Source of the DNA: Nitrososphaeraceae archaeon | Lineage (GTDB): Archaea; Thermoproteota; Nitrososphaeria; Nitrososphaerales; Nitrososphaeraceae | Length of the DNA stretch: 64,000 nt | Direction: 5' to 3' | Assembly: GCA_031316115.1 (NCBI GenBank) | Contig: JALDRC010000007.1 | Location: forward strand, 98,182-162,181 | Shown: piece by piece, positions 52,783 through 63,744 of the stretch | Layout: the number at the start of each line of letters is the position of its first letter | Position numbering within the stretch: the first letter of the stretch is position 1 | Notes under the pieces: model-generated | Told to the model about the DNA's origin: nothing | Database searches by the model: none | Seen by the model: only the letters and a program-made list of their open reading frames with translations | Made by a program: the position numbers and the translations under genes

Positions 52783-53906
52783 TACCAATTAGCATAAATA
52801 TACTGACAATATTATACTATCCTATAGTATATTTTAGATCCGAATAGCTATAAGCTACCCCTATCATTAATATGATTTATCTTATTGATTAATACAAAAT
52901 TAACAAAAACAAGATTTGAAAGACTATACAAATCTGAACATGATACTAATGTAAAAGAAAGAATGCTATTAGTTTTAATTGTGATATATGAGAAGCAGAT
53001 TCCTGCACAGGTAGCAAGAGATCTACACAGAAGCAGAACATGGGCTTCTGACTGGTTAAAAAGATATAGAGAAGAAGGAATAGAAGGATTAAAAAACAGA
53101 TCAAAGAGTGGTAGACCACCAGACATACAAGAAGAGATAGTATATCAGATACAAAACGAGTTAACATCTAACAAACAAGGATGGACCACAAAACAGGTTG
53201 AAAATCTGATTATAACAAAAACTGGAATAAAATATCATTATACACATATTTACAGACTTATGCACAAATGGGGATTTAAGCAGAAAGTACCAAGAAAGGT
53301 ACATGTAAGAACTGCATCAAAAGAGGAAAAAGAAAGTTTTAAAAAACAGCCAGAAAGATACTGGACAATTTAAAAGATGAATTTACATTAGTATCTACTG
53401 ATGAATCATTCTTCTTCTATGATTGTCTTGTAAGAAAAGTATGGATAAGAAGAGATAAAAGACCAATTGTAAGAATTACTGGATCCCATCAGAAATCTGT
53501 ATTATTTGGTGCTACAAGTTTAGAAGGAAAACAACTATTCAAACAATATTATCGGTTTAATGCAATACATTTTTAGATTATCTAAAACAAATACATAGGA
53601 AATTTCCAAAATGATATATTTTTCTGGATAAAGCAAAACAACATTATAAATCAAAAAAGGTACTGCAATATTTTGATAAACATAAAGAAGATTTGGTTCC
53701 AATTTATCTTCCTACAGCATCTCCAGAGTTTATGGTATTAGAAGAGATATGGCATATAGCCAAGAGTGATCTGCTTGTTGTGCAGTACTATGCATCATTT
53801 GCCAATTTCAAAAATAAATTATCTCAATATTTCAGAACAAAAAGATTCAATCTTGATATGAGAAAATATCTTTTAGAAGGTGTCAGCTAACATATGCTAA
53901 GTGGTA
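52783..53906 (+). mobile_element. IS630-like element inserted in IS-A
   Basis: TIR taccaattagcat / atgctaagtggta; TA target duplicated (52781-52782, 53907-53908); removing it restores the IS5 reading frame through the junction. Confidence 0.88.
52885..53890 (+). pseudogene. IS630-like transposase, frameshifted and with a stop
   Basis: HTH part ERMLLVLIVIYEKQIPAQVARDLHRSRTWASDWLKRYREEGIEGLKNRSKSGRPP; DDE part LVSTDESFFFYDCLVRKVWIRR...YLPTASPEFMVLEEIWHIAKSD in shifted frames. Confidence 0.8.
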
Positions 53907-54300
53907 TATATCTTTAGACCATCAATTCACATACGTTTGAATACGCCATCTTGTCTCCATTCCTGAAATCTATCATGTACAGTAATGGATGCACCCAGAC
54001 TTCGTGGTAGTGCTTTCTACTGACACCCAGTACGTGCAATGTAGAAGATGGCATTCATTGCCTTTATATCCTCCATTCTTAGGCGACCTGTCTTCTTTTT
54101 TCTTTTAGGTTTATGTACAAGAAGAGATGAAATTTGATTCCATAACGCATATGGTATTTCATAAGATGAATTGATTCCAGAGATTTCAGATATCAAACTA
54201 ATCTTGTAATATTATAGTTATAGAGACACTTAGCTTTGTCGAATAAATTTATTGGACTATAAACTTAAATACTATAAATTACTTTTCGGATAGGCGCTTA

Positions 54301-55192
54301 GAGCCTATCCCAAAATTAACCTCCTATAAACAATAAGACTATTTGCTAATTCCACAAGACCAAAGTAGTTCTCATCTTTCTTTTCATACCTTGTAAATAA
54401 TTTTCTGAATCTGTTATACCATGAATTTGTTCTCTCTACAACCCATCTTCTAGCAGGATGATTTTTCTTCAATAATTTGTTTTCTTCTTCCTCTCTTCTA
54501 TGACGTATATGAGGAATGTATCCTCTTTTGATGATTTCTTGTTCTACTTCTTTGGAATGATATGCTTTATCAAGACACAGATTCTGTTTATGTTTGTTTT
54601 TGGATGGTGGCGGTCGTTTAATAACAATATTATCAATGGTATTTGTTGCAACAGTAACATCATGAGTATTTGCAGATGTTATAAAAGTAGAAAGAGGAAT
54701 ACCTTTCTTATCTGTCAGAATATGTCTTTTGCTACCTAATTTACTCCTATCTGTAGGATTATGACCAGCCATCGCCCCCCTAAAGGTGATTTTATTGATA
54801 TACTGTCAAGTGATTGCCAATTCCATTTGATTCCTATCTTTTTATCATATAATTTTAGTAATCTGGTCCAAATTAGACCAAATATACCTAATTGCATCCA
54901 TTCTTGAAATCTTCTATGACATGTTGAACCTGAACCATATTCTTTAGGTAACATTTTCCATTGGCATCCAGTTCTCAGAATAAATACCAGGCCATCAAGG
55001 ACTTTTCTGTATGGAACAATTGGTCTTCCTATTGTATTCTCTGGTTTCTCATCTGGTAGAATATTTTTAATTTCACTCCATAAATCATCTGGAATACTGG
55101 TAATTGTTCTAACATACTTTTTACTCTTTAACATTGATAGAAATAATAGGAAATAAACGAGCTATATTCTTAACTATTTTTGGGATAGGCTC
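54301..55192 (-). mobile_element. IS5-like element (IS-B), 892 bp
   Basis: TIR gagcctatcccaaaa / tttttgggataggctc; tta at 54298-54300 and 55193-55195. Confidence 0.92.
54305..55134 (-). CDS. IS5-like transposase encoded as OrfA/OrfB with a probable -1 frameshift
   Basis: OrfA 54736-55134 (DDLWSEIKNILPDEKPENTIGRPIVPYRKVLDGLVFILRTGCQWKMLP) overlaps OrfB 54305-54772 (AGHNPTDRSKLGSKRHILTD...LCLDKAYHS) at a GGGGGG run. Confidence 0.85.
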
Positions 55193-55518
55193 TTAGTATA
55201 TATTAAACTTTTCATAAACATATGAATTATTTTATTTTCAAATATTTCAATTTTAATTATCATTTTAATAATTTAATATTGTTATCAAAAAATAATTATT
55301 TGAATTTGTTAGTACGTGTTTTAAAGTTATGTATACAAATTTAAGTCTAATTTACGAATTTAAATTTTAAAGATTAATGTAGATATAGGATTTATATATT
55401 GAAATAACAATTATTAGAATTTTTAATCTGAAATATTGTCTTTGTAGACCAAATTAAAATCAAATATCAATTATATGTTCAATTCGAGAGAATAACTTAG
55501 TTATTTGATTTTGTATAG

Positions 55519-55914
55519 TCAATTTTTATGAGAAGATGATATTCCTGAAACTGATATATTGTATCTTTCATTTCTCCCGACTACATTGAATTTGTATTGT
55601 GAATTATATATATCTCCATAAAATTCTGAATAATATTTTGCAGCATCATAAGTAGCAAATTTAGTTCTTAGATCATTTAAAACGATTTTATCTCCAAAAA
55701 TATCTGTTATTTCAATTTCATAATATTTTGGTAATTTCTTTAGATTTTTTATTGTGATATATATAACTAGCATTAAAAATATTACTGCTCCAATTAACAT
55801 CATCATATTTCCAAAAGCTCTGCTAAAACTCAAAACGGTATCAATTATATTATTATCAATCCAAGAATACAATATATTAAAAATCTTTGAGAGTATAAGT
55901 ATGTCTAATACCAT
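55519..55914 (-). CDS. Small membrane hypothetical protein
   Basis: 131 aa; TM AFGNMMMLIGAVIFLMLVIYITI. Confidence 0.5.
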   Translation of the reverse strand: MVLDILILSKIFNILYSWIDNNIIDTVLSFSRAFGNMMMLIGAVIFLMLVIYITIKNLKKLPKYYEIEITDIFGDKIVLNDLRTKFATYDAAKYYSEFYGDIYNSQYKFNVVGRNERYNISVSGISSSHKN

Positions 55915-56905
55915 GGCTTTATTTCTCTTATACTATTAGTATTAATCCTATATAATAATATATAATGCCAGTAAATAAAAATCTCAATAATTATCATTCA
56001 TTATAAAAAATCCGAATATAAATATTCTTATGAAATGGAGATGAAATGTGAATTAATTATAACGATGGCTATTTGTAATCGCAATTGATTTTGCCAGTAT
56101 ATAGATCTCCAGAGGAGAAAAGATAAGAGAGACAAAGTGGTATGTATAAAGATGTTATATTAAGATAGATATAACAGATGATACTTGTGAACAAGTCCAT
56201 GTTGTAAAAGTACTATAATAAATGATATTATAATAAAATAGAATAATGAGATACATAGTACTATCATGTTTGGCATCTGTGATACTAAGAATTTCAATTT
56301 TTATCATTTAGAGAAATTAATTCTGTAATACTGATATAAATAATGCCAACTAATGAAAGACCAAAGTACAATTACATAAAATCAATCTACAGCAATAAAA
56401 AGAGAATACACATTAGGTATAAGATAAATTGTAATGACTTTTCACGTATAAAAAGATTGTTTAGTGAATTAGTTACTACTATAAGAATTAATATCATAAT
56501 AAAAGAATTGACATCAAAAGAATTGTTGTATAATCATCAATCTCAGTAGAATAGATTTGTTTATCTAGATGATTTATGCAACAAGATAATTTCAAATATA
56601 GCTAACAGAAAAGAATAAAGAAGATATATCTTGTTTAAACAAGTATGCAAGAAAATATCGAATTCTCAATATATTTTATCAAAATATTGTATTATTATAA
56701 TATATAAAACTTTGTTTTATATGGTAACAAAAATACAAAAGAATATTTCAATTTTAGTATTAATAATCATAAGGAACATGTTAGTTATTTAATTTAGATT
56801 ATTCCATAATGATATTTTTTATTCATTGAGATGGTAATTTCCATATTTAATAACTAAAGATTTGGTTTTAATAGAATTTTCTCTTATTTTTTATTACTAA
56901 AAAGG

Positions 56906-58276
56906 TTATTTGCCTAATAACCTGATTTTATGGAATAGATTGTGTGAGGTAGCTATAACTAAGCCAGCTATTATAGCTCCTATAAAATTTCTAATAGTCA
57001 TATACATATTTGGGGAAGATGAAATTATAGAATCATTGTAAACAATATAAATATTATCTATTAACCAAAAAATTAGTGTTATCCATCCAACAATACCTGC
57101 CAACATAGATCCAAGTCTTGCTTCACACTTGACAAAATATAATGCAAAGAAAATTAAAATATACCACAAAATAGATAAAAATATCCATCCTGCTGAATAA
57201 ATATCGTTTCTACTATCTAAAATATAATATGTTGAACCTATTATTGACAACATAATTAATGAAAAAATCAAAATTTTTCTATTTAGAGTTTCCGAAGTTT
57301 TTTGTTTCTTTATTATTTTTGTTTTTTTAGATTGTTCTTTCATTGCAGTTTTAACAGATTCATCAAAAGTTTTTAACCTGATCGGAATCAATTTTTTTAT
57401 TTCGTCCTCACGTACTATAGCTTGATGTTTTAAACTATCGATTAAGGGTCTAGCGAGTGATGCTTTTACAGGAGTTATAAGATCAATCCAATAAGAAGAA
57501 AGCCTAGGAGTTAGAAATGGAATAATTATAACATTTAATGATTTATTTAAAATATTAGAATATCTTTTCATCATGTCTAAATAACTAAGAATTTCCGGTC
57601 CTCCTATGTCAAAATCTCTATTAGATGTTTCCTTTATTTCTATCGAGTCTATCAAATATGTAACAACATCATCGACAGATATAGGTTGGGATTTTGTAAG
57701 TACCCATCTTGGACATATCATTATAGGCAATCTTTCAACTAAATATTGCAACATTTGGAATGATCCTCCACCTTGACCTAGGATAACTGCAGCATGAAAT
57801 ATTGTAACATCAGCTGTCGAGGTTCTTAAAATCTCACCTACCTCACTTCTACTTCTCATATGTGCAGACAAATCCTTCTGATCTGGATCAATCAAACCAC
57901 TAAGATAGATTATCTTTTTTGTACCTGTCAATGTAGCTGCTTTCGCAAAATTCTCTGCTGCAATTCTATCCCTTTTTGAAAAATCTTTCCATTGTTTTGA
58001 TGAACCTTCCATAGAATGTATAAGATAAAAAGCAACATCTACTCCAGTCAAAGCTTTAACCAAGTCTGAATAATTAGATGCATCAGCTTTTACAACTTCA
58101 ACAATATTACCAGTAATACCAAAAAGATCATATACATATGCTGGATCTCTGGTCATACATCTAATAGTATATTTTCTCTCAGCTAATAGCCTTTTAACAA
58201 TTCTACTACCAATAAAACCTGTTGATCCAGTTACTAATATCCTCAAATTTTCTTCTTGTTTTTTATTATTAGACAT
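56906..58276 (-). CDS. NAD(P)-binding epimerase-like (atypical SDR) fused to a C-terminal membrane domain
   Basis: LRILVTGSTGFIGSRIVKRLLAERKYTIRCMTRDP...VDVAFYLIHSM...IYLSGLIDP plus four TM segments. Confidence 0.88.
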   Translation of the reverse strand: MSNNKKQEENLRILVTGSTGFIGSRIVKRLLAERKYTIRCMTRDPAYVYDLFGITGNIVEVVKADASNYSDLVKALTGVDVAFYLIHSMEGSSKQWKDFSKRDRIAAENFAKAATLTGTKKIIYLSGLIDPDQKDLSAHMRSRSEVGEILRTSTADVTIFHAAVILGQGGGSFQMLQYLVERLPIMICPRWVLTKSQPISVDDVVTYLIDSIEIKETSNRDFDIGGPEILSYLDMMKRYSNILNKSLNVIIIPFLTPRLSSYWIDLITPVKASLARPLIDSLKHQAIVREDEIKKLIPIRLKTFDESVKTAMKEQSKKTKIIKKQKTSETLNRKILIFSLIMLSIIGSTYYILDSRNDIYSAGWIFLSILWYILIFFALYFVKCEARLGSMLAGIVGWITLIFWLIDNIYIVYNDSIISSSPNMYMTIRNFIGAIIAGLVIATSHNLFHKIRLLGK

Positions 58277-58467
58277 TTAGACACATTGAAATTTAAAATT
58301 TAAACTTATAAGGATTTTTATTAATTTCTTCAATAGATTGGATAATTCTATTATTAGGCAACTATTGCTAAAGTGATATTTAGTTAAATAGTATTTTTTC
58401 TTTGTTTTATTGATCATTATCACAATTCTCATATTTTCATAAAATGTTGTATTGGATTATTTGTAGT

Positions 58468-59016
58468 TTATCTAACAACCAATACTTTAATGTCTAGTAT
58501 TCTCCAGGCAATAAATCCCATCACTATACCATAAACTACATGAAATCCTAATGAACCTATAGCTATGAGTGGATATAGTCCTTCAAAGTTATTTGCAATA
58601 GCAAAGACATACTGATTAGGTGCAGATGAAACGAATGAATCCAATTTAGGTTGAATTATAAATGTTGCTAAGGGTAAAAATAATACAAACCATAGTGAAA
58701 CACCAACTATTATTCCACTAATAATTCCTTTTTTTAAGGTATTAGGGAATAATTTATTCCAAAATAAAGCTACCTGTCCAAATATATTTCCTGCTACCGT
58801 TCCTGTTGCTAAATGTAGAATAAATCCAATATATTGTGAGTTGGCAGAATCATAAAAGCCTAAAGAAATTCCTATTACTCCAAAGAAAGAACCAGTAGGA
58901 GATTGAGACGCAATATCCACAATGACTAATAATCCAGATATAGCCCATGCAGAGATAAATCCTGCAAACGTACAGTACAAAATCAAGGTTTTTGATTTTA
59001 AGTCAATATCCATCAT
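58468..59016 (-). CDS. Multi-pass membrane hypothetical protein
   Basis: 182 aa; repeated TM segments, GFHVVYGIVMGFIAWRIL. Confidence 0.6.
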   Translation of the reverse strand: MMDIDLKSKTLILYCTFAGFISAWAISGLLVIVDIASQSPTGSFFGVIGISLGFYDSANSQYIGFILHLATGTVAGNIFGQVALFWNKLFPNTLKKGIISGIIVGVSLWFVLFLPLATFIIQPKLDSFVSSAPNQYVFAIANNFEGLYPLIAIGSLGFHVVYGIVMGFIAWRILDIKVLVVR

Positions 59017-59229
59017 AATATTATGTTTAAACTTTTGGTATATAAAGAATGAATTAAAAAAATCATAGTGCTAACTTATTTTTATCACTGCCTAACATAA
59101 AATTCTTCGATTTTATGAACATACTTTTCCTATATGATAATATTTATTATAACTTTAGTATAATTTTATTTATAATTATGGACATTGAAAAGTTATAATC
59201 AACTATCTAATAAAGTCTTACCAAATAAA

Positions 59230-59950
59230 GGCTCTGTTAAGATAAGATAATATTCACCTCCTTTAACCAAAAATTATTGTTATTATTTGTTATTACATCG
59301 TTATACATAGAAGTAAAGAATTGTATCCAGTTATGAACATGAAATAGATTACATTCAATTTGCTTACAAGGATAGTAATCATCAAATGATTCAATTCTAT
59401 CTTTAAAATACTGGTTTGCTCTTTCCATCAAACTTTTTTCTATTGAAGAATGTAGATAGTGTTTTAATTCAATTACATGACACGCTTCCTCGTACCATGT
59501 ACCGCCATCTGTATAGACAGTATGTTTTCCATATTTTGTAACTAATGATCTAATGAATTTTTCTGCAACAAGCATGTTTCTCTCTTCAGAAATATAGATT
59601 CCAAGCACCGAAGAGTTAATTGGTTCTATACATATCCATAACCAAAAATGTTGACTACCAATCTGAATAATTGTTTCATCTATAATAAAAGCAGTTACTC
59701 TTTTTCTTTTGTAGATCTGACAGGAACCAAACCTTTGTATCCAATTCCAAACAGAAACATGACTCCTTTTATCATCTCTAAATACTACTAATGCTTTAGA
59801 TGTACTGCGTAGGCTCAAACCAAGAAAGTACAGATAAAGAGAATACATTACAATAAAAGAAGCTGTTCTATTTCTTTCAAATTTGATTTGATTCATACGA
59901 TAAATATAAAGTTCTTAGCTATAGCTGTTTCTGCTTAAGTTAACAGAACC
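59230..59950 (-). mobile_element. IS6-like insertion sequence, copy 3 (721 bp)
   Basis: TIR ggctctgttaa / ttaacagaacc; 8-bp target duplication caaataaa at 59222-59229 and 59951-59958. Confidence 0.94.
59237..59896 (-). CDS. IS6-like DDE transposase
   Basis: 219 aa identical to copy 1. Confidence 0.9.
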   Translation of the reverse strand: MNQIKFERNRTASFIVMYSLYLYFLGLSLRSTSKALVVFRDDKRSHVSVWNWIQRFGSCQIYKRKRVTAFIIDETIIQIGSQHFWLWICIEPINSSVLGIYISEERNMLVAEKFIRSLVTKYGKHTVYTDGGTWYEEACHVIELKHYLHSSIEKSLMERANQYFKDRIESFDDYYPCKQIECNLFHVHNWIQFFTSMYNDVITNNNNNFWLKEVNIILS

Positions 59951-60927
59951 CAAATAAACATCAATTGATGTTGAATTACTCAATTCTTTGGTCATAGTAT
60001 ATAAAAATCTTATTTGTAAATTATATTGAATTTCTATGTTCTGAACTTTGTCAGAATATTCATCTAAATATATCTGGTTAAATTAACAACTATATGATAT
60101 AGTTTCAGATTCTCTATTCGGATATTCTAAATTTTGAAATAAATTTGTTATTAAAAATTTTTAATCAGATTACATCATCTCTATTAATAGTAAGCCATAA
60201 AAACGAAACTTAATTTTCTCATTACTATTTTTTCATATTTTCATTCAAGTATTAGATTAAATATTTAATACATAAATAAATAAAATTACAGAATAATTTA
60301 TATTTTTTGTACGAGATCACTAGTAGATACTAATTGTAAAAATTATATTATTTATAATTAAATACAACAAATGAATACATAATAATTGTACTAGATGATA
60401 TGTTCTTTTATGATGATGAAGTAATTAAATAAAATGATAGTATTCAAATTATATTGTTTAATTGTATATTTTCAATAATAACGAAATATGACAAAAGTTA
60501 CTTTCTACTTAATATTATTAACTATATGTTATTTTATCAAAAATTTTATTATTATTTATCTATTATTGAATACATATAACTGAAGTTAATAGAACATATT
60601 TGTTAGTTCATCAAGAAAACTTTTGATATTATCAATTTTAAACATAAAATCTACTCAGATTAATTAAATAATTAAATCCAACTTATATCAGATCTAACAA
60701 TACTTTTTGCATCTTGCTAGTAATACTGTTGTATACAACATAAATATGATAAAAGATCAAGATCTGACTTAAGATTATACAAAATATATTTGCTTAAATT
60801 TGAAGTAGTTATGAACTTGTCTAAAAGACTTATTTCCATATTATTTAAATTTTCTGAATAAAATTAGTTTATTAGTCAATAGCAAAAGAAAAATATTTTA
60901 ACTGCTTTAATTGAACATTCTTAATGC

Positions 60928-61042
60928 GCCCGGGTAGTATAGAGATGTTTTATCGGATTCTCTTGAATTCAACATCATAAATTCCGGTTCAGTATGGGGG
61001 ACTGTCACTCCTTCGACCCGGGTTCGAATCCCGGCCCGGGCG
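60928..61042 (+). tRNA. tRNA-Asp (anticodon GTC) with ~40-nt insertion in the D-loop (probable non-canonical intron)
   Basis: GCCCGGG/CCCGGGC acceptor, GTAT D-stem, anticodon loop CTGTCAC, T-arm ccggg-ttcgaat-cccgg; insertion between about 60943 and 60985. Confidence 0.85.
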
Positions 61043-61347
61043 CTTAGAATTTATATTGACGCTTTATATGGCTTTTAATGTTAACAGAATAGTATCTATA
61101 GAGAGTGAACATAGAAAATGATGTCGGTTAACGAAAATAAAAATCTGAATACACAAGAAACAAACCCTTATCAAATATTTTTGGTGTACACAGATCTCAA
61201 ACAGTAAAGGAATAGGACCGTAAACTTGATAAATTAAGTAAAGTTATAACTCAACCAATGATTCTATAATAAAATTAAATTTTTTATATTCTACAAGATC
61301 ATTAAATAATCATTGAGGTCGCATAAATTTCGTTATAGTTTGAATAA

Positions 61348-61593
61348 ATGGATGAAACAAAAAAATGGGATCCTTATGCAAGTTATAAAAAAGGATTCAG
61401 GTATTATAAAATTTCTCCATCATCTCTATATTATGAAAACCAACTTTGGGGTGCACTACATAAGGCATGGGTGGGATACACTATAGCCATAAATAAATTA
61501 GAGTTTGATAAGGAAGAACATTATGCAAAAATAATACAAAAGTTACAAGGACAATTAGATTTAGAAGTTTCCAACTTTGATTGCTTAAATTGA
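61348..61593 (+). CDS. Hypothetical protein, paralog of 25080-25694
   Basis: ENQLWGALHKAWVGYTIAINKLEFDKEEHYAKIIQKLQGQLDLEVSNF vs METWGALQKCWIGFNISRSRIDLKNQIMYAERIQKLQKELGIEITNF. Confidence 0.6.
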   Translation: MDETKKWDPYASYKKGFRYYKISPSSLYYENQLWGALHKAWVGYTIAINKLEFDKEEHYAKIIQKLQGQLDLEVSNFDCLN

Positions 61594-61620
61594 TTATTTA
61601 AAAAATTAATAGATTTCTAA

Positions 61621-61899
61621 TTATCTACTTATTTCATTTTTTATACATTCTGTAGTTTCACTCATTATATGTAGAACAATAATTGTAGATATTACATCTT
61701 CAATCACATTAATATTCTCTTTTATTTGTTGGATTTCAGTCTTGTCTGAAAAACTGGTATTATGATTTTTTAAAAGAATAGAAGAAATCAAAATATTTTT
61801 AATTCGCTCTGATTCCGAATTACCTAACCAAATCAAATCTTGATTGATAATTTGCCAGATATGCTTTGGTAATGATATTTTTAGAGTTCTAGTTGGCAT
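61621..61899 (-). CDS. Small RHH-like hypothetical protein
   Basis: 92 aa; MPTRTLKISLPKHIWQIINQDLIWLGNSESERIKNILISSIL. Confidence 0.55.
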   Translation of the reverse strand: MPTRTLKISLPKHIWQIINQDLIWLGNSESERIKNILISSILLKNHNTSFSDKTEIQQIKENINVIEDVISTIIVLHIMSETTECIKNEISR

Positions 61900-62022
61900 T
61901 TAATCATATTATTGCATTTCAAGTTTTTATTATTTTTAGTCGAACATCCTAAATTAATATTATTTTATTAGAATTAAGATATTTAGATAGATTCTTAAGA
62001 CTAATTCTACCTTGAATAGTTA

Positions 62023-62238
62023 TTGGTATGCAAAGGCATATGTATACGTCATAAAGCAATTAAACCAAAAGGCGGACAACGTTATACAATAGGACAAAAA
62101 CGTTGTCAAGAATGTGAAATTTTTATTTATTGGCCAGGTCTACAGTGTCCTTGCTGTGGATATAGACTAAGAGTAAAACCAAGAAACACCAAATTCAAAG
62201 AAAAGATGCTATTAAATACAATGATTAGGAATAAGTAA
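62023..62238 (+). CDS. Small zinc-ribbon protein
   Basis: RCQECEIFIYWPGLQCPCCGYRLRVKPRN. Confidence 0.8.
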   Translation: MVCKGICIRHKAIKPKGGQRYTIGQKRCQECEIFIYWPGLQCPCCGYRLRVKPRNTKFKEKMLLNTMIRNK

Positions 62239-62307
62239 TATTTTAGATAAGCAGCTTATTATTGTCAATAAAATTTAATTTATTTTCTTTTTCCTATAAT
62301 TCTCTTA

Positions 62308-62565
62308 TTATGTTATGTTACAATTACTCAGATCAACTTCAACAAATATAGCTTCATTCTTCTTTGCATCATTAATCCATCTCTTTAATTCCTGTTTCCA
62401 ATCTATTTTATTGGCATCTACTATCAAATCAAAAGCATCAACAAATCTTGTATAAAATTCATTTTCTTTTGTCATAGCTCTAAACTTTTCATCTTCCTTT
62501 AATCCAATTGCAAATTCATTTCTGTCTTTATTTGTGTAAATACATATTAGTGATTTTTGACCCAT
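62308..62565 (-). CDS. Small hypothetical protein
   Basis: 85 aa ORF. Confidence 0.45.
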   Translation of the reverse strand: MGQKSLICIYTNKDRNEFAIGLKEDEKFRAMTKENEFYTRFVDAFDLIVDANKIDWKQELKRWINDAKKNEAIFVEVDLSNCNIT

Positions 62566-62637
62566 AGATGTTAATATAATATTATAGATTTATTTATTAT
62601 TGATAGTAAAATAAAAATAAAAATAAAAAAGAAAAAC

Positions 62638-63741
62638 CTACTGTTTGTGTAATTCTGTGTTTACTCCTGGTACTGGAACTTCTGCGTCTTCAAGATATGA
62701 AGGCAAACCATGTGATGGACTCAATTCTGTGTGAGCACTTGATTCAGGAACCACTGGCCATGCAGCATTATCTACCTGTGCTTGTCTTACAATTATGTAA
62801 CCATCTTTCATGTTAAAAGTTGTTAGATCTTGTGCCAAAACAACAGGACCTTGATAATTAACACGGAGATCATCAAAGATTGGACCTACCGTATCATCAT
62901 TGACAAAGGCATGATACATAACAGGTAATTTAGGTTCAGTTAAATTAAATATCATTCCCGCAGAACGTGGAGGAGTATGAACACCATAAACAACATTTTC
63001 TGCTACAGGTAATGACATTCCTGTCTTGTTAGCCATTATCTCTGGTGTTAAGAATGTTTCATGAATAAGCACGTCTACTCCTTGACCGTTATCTACCATG
63101 AATTGATTAGGTTTGGTATCCCCAGAATAAATTAAAGACATGTTATTCCAGTCTAATCTATAACTCACTGCACCCGCCATGGCATGTACTGCTGGAAATG
63201 AAGTTACTTTAACTCCATCTTTATCATATACTACCTGTGTCTTGTTGTAATCAAATTCATGAACAAGTATTTCAGCTCCACTTGTTGGAACTTTCCCTTT
63301 ACGGGATTCTAAATCCCACGCTTGAGAATCAAGCATATTCTCAACATATTTTTTTGTCCCCAAAGCAGCATAATCAGCAGATGGTCCATAAACTTCTAAA
63401 GGTGTTACACGACCAAATGGAAGACCTTCCGCCCAAAGCATATCTAAATCACCTTGATGGTCTGTATGTAGATGTGAAATGAAAACCTTGGTAGCGTTTC
63501 CTAGTGGTATTTGTAAGGTGTTAAAATTAGCTATTGAGCCACTACCAATATCAAACATTAATTTATCCCCATTTCCAAGCTCTACAAATACAGAAGATGC
63601 TGCTTGACTCTTACGTGGAAATTGCATACCTGTACCTAAAAATGTAAGACGCATTTCATCTTCATCTAGTTCTTCAGTTCCAGGAATATAATATTGATCA
63701 AATTGTTTAGTTAAATTACCAATAACAGGTGTTTCAGTCAA
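62638..63741 (-). CDS. MBL-fold metallo-hydrolase
   Basis: LTFLGTGMQFPRKSQAASSVFVELGNGDKLMFDIGSGS...FISHLHTDHQGDLDMLW...YSGDTKPNQFM. Confidence 0.9.
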   Translation of the reverse strand: MTETPVIGNLTKQFDQYYIPGTEELDEDEMRLTFLGTGMQFPRKSQAASSVFVELGNGDKLMFDIGSGSIANFNTLQIPLGNATKVFISHLHTDHQGDLDMLWAEGLPFGRVTPLEVYGPSADYAALGTKKYVENMLDSQAWDLESRKGKVPTSGAEILVHEFDYNKTQVVYDKDGVKVTSFPAVHAMAGAVSYRLDWNNMSLIYSGDTKPNQFMVDNGQGVDVLIHETFLTPEIMANKTGMSLPVAENVVYGVHTPPRSAGMIFNLTEPKLPVMYHAFVNDDTVGPIFDDLRVNYQGPVVLAQDLTTFNMKDGYIIVRQAQVDNAAWPVVPESSAHTELSPSHGLPSYLEDAEVPVPGVNTELHKQ

Positions 63742-63744
63742 TTG

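Larger units (their letters stand above)
52209..54297 (-). mobile_element. Degenerate IS5-like element (IS-A) interrupted by an IS630-like element
   Basis: TIR gagcctatccgaaaa / ttttcggataggcgc; 3-bp target duplication tta (52206-52208, 54298-54300); DDE ORF fragments on minus strand. Confidence 0.85.
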
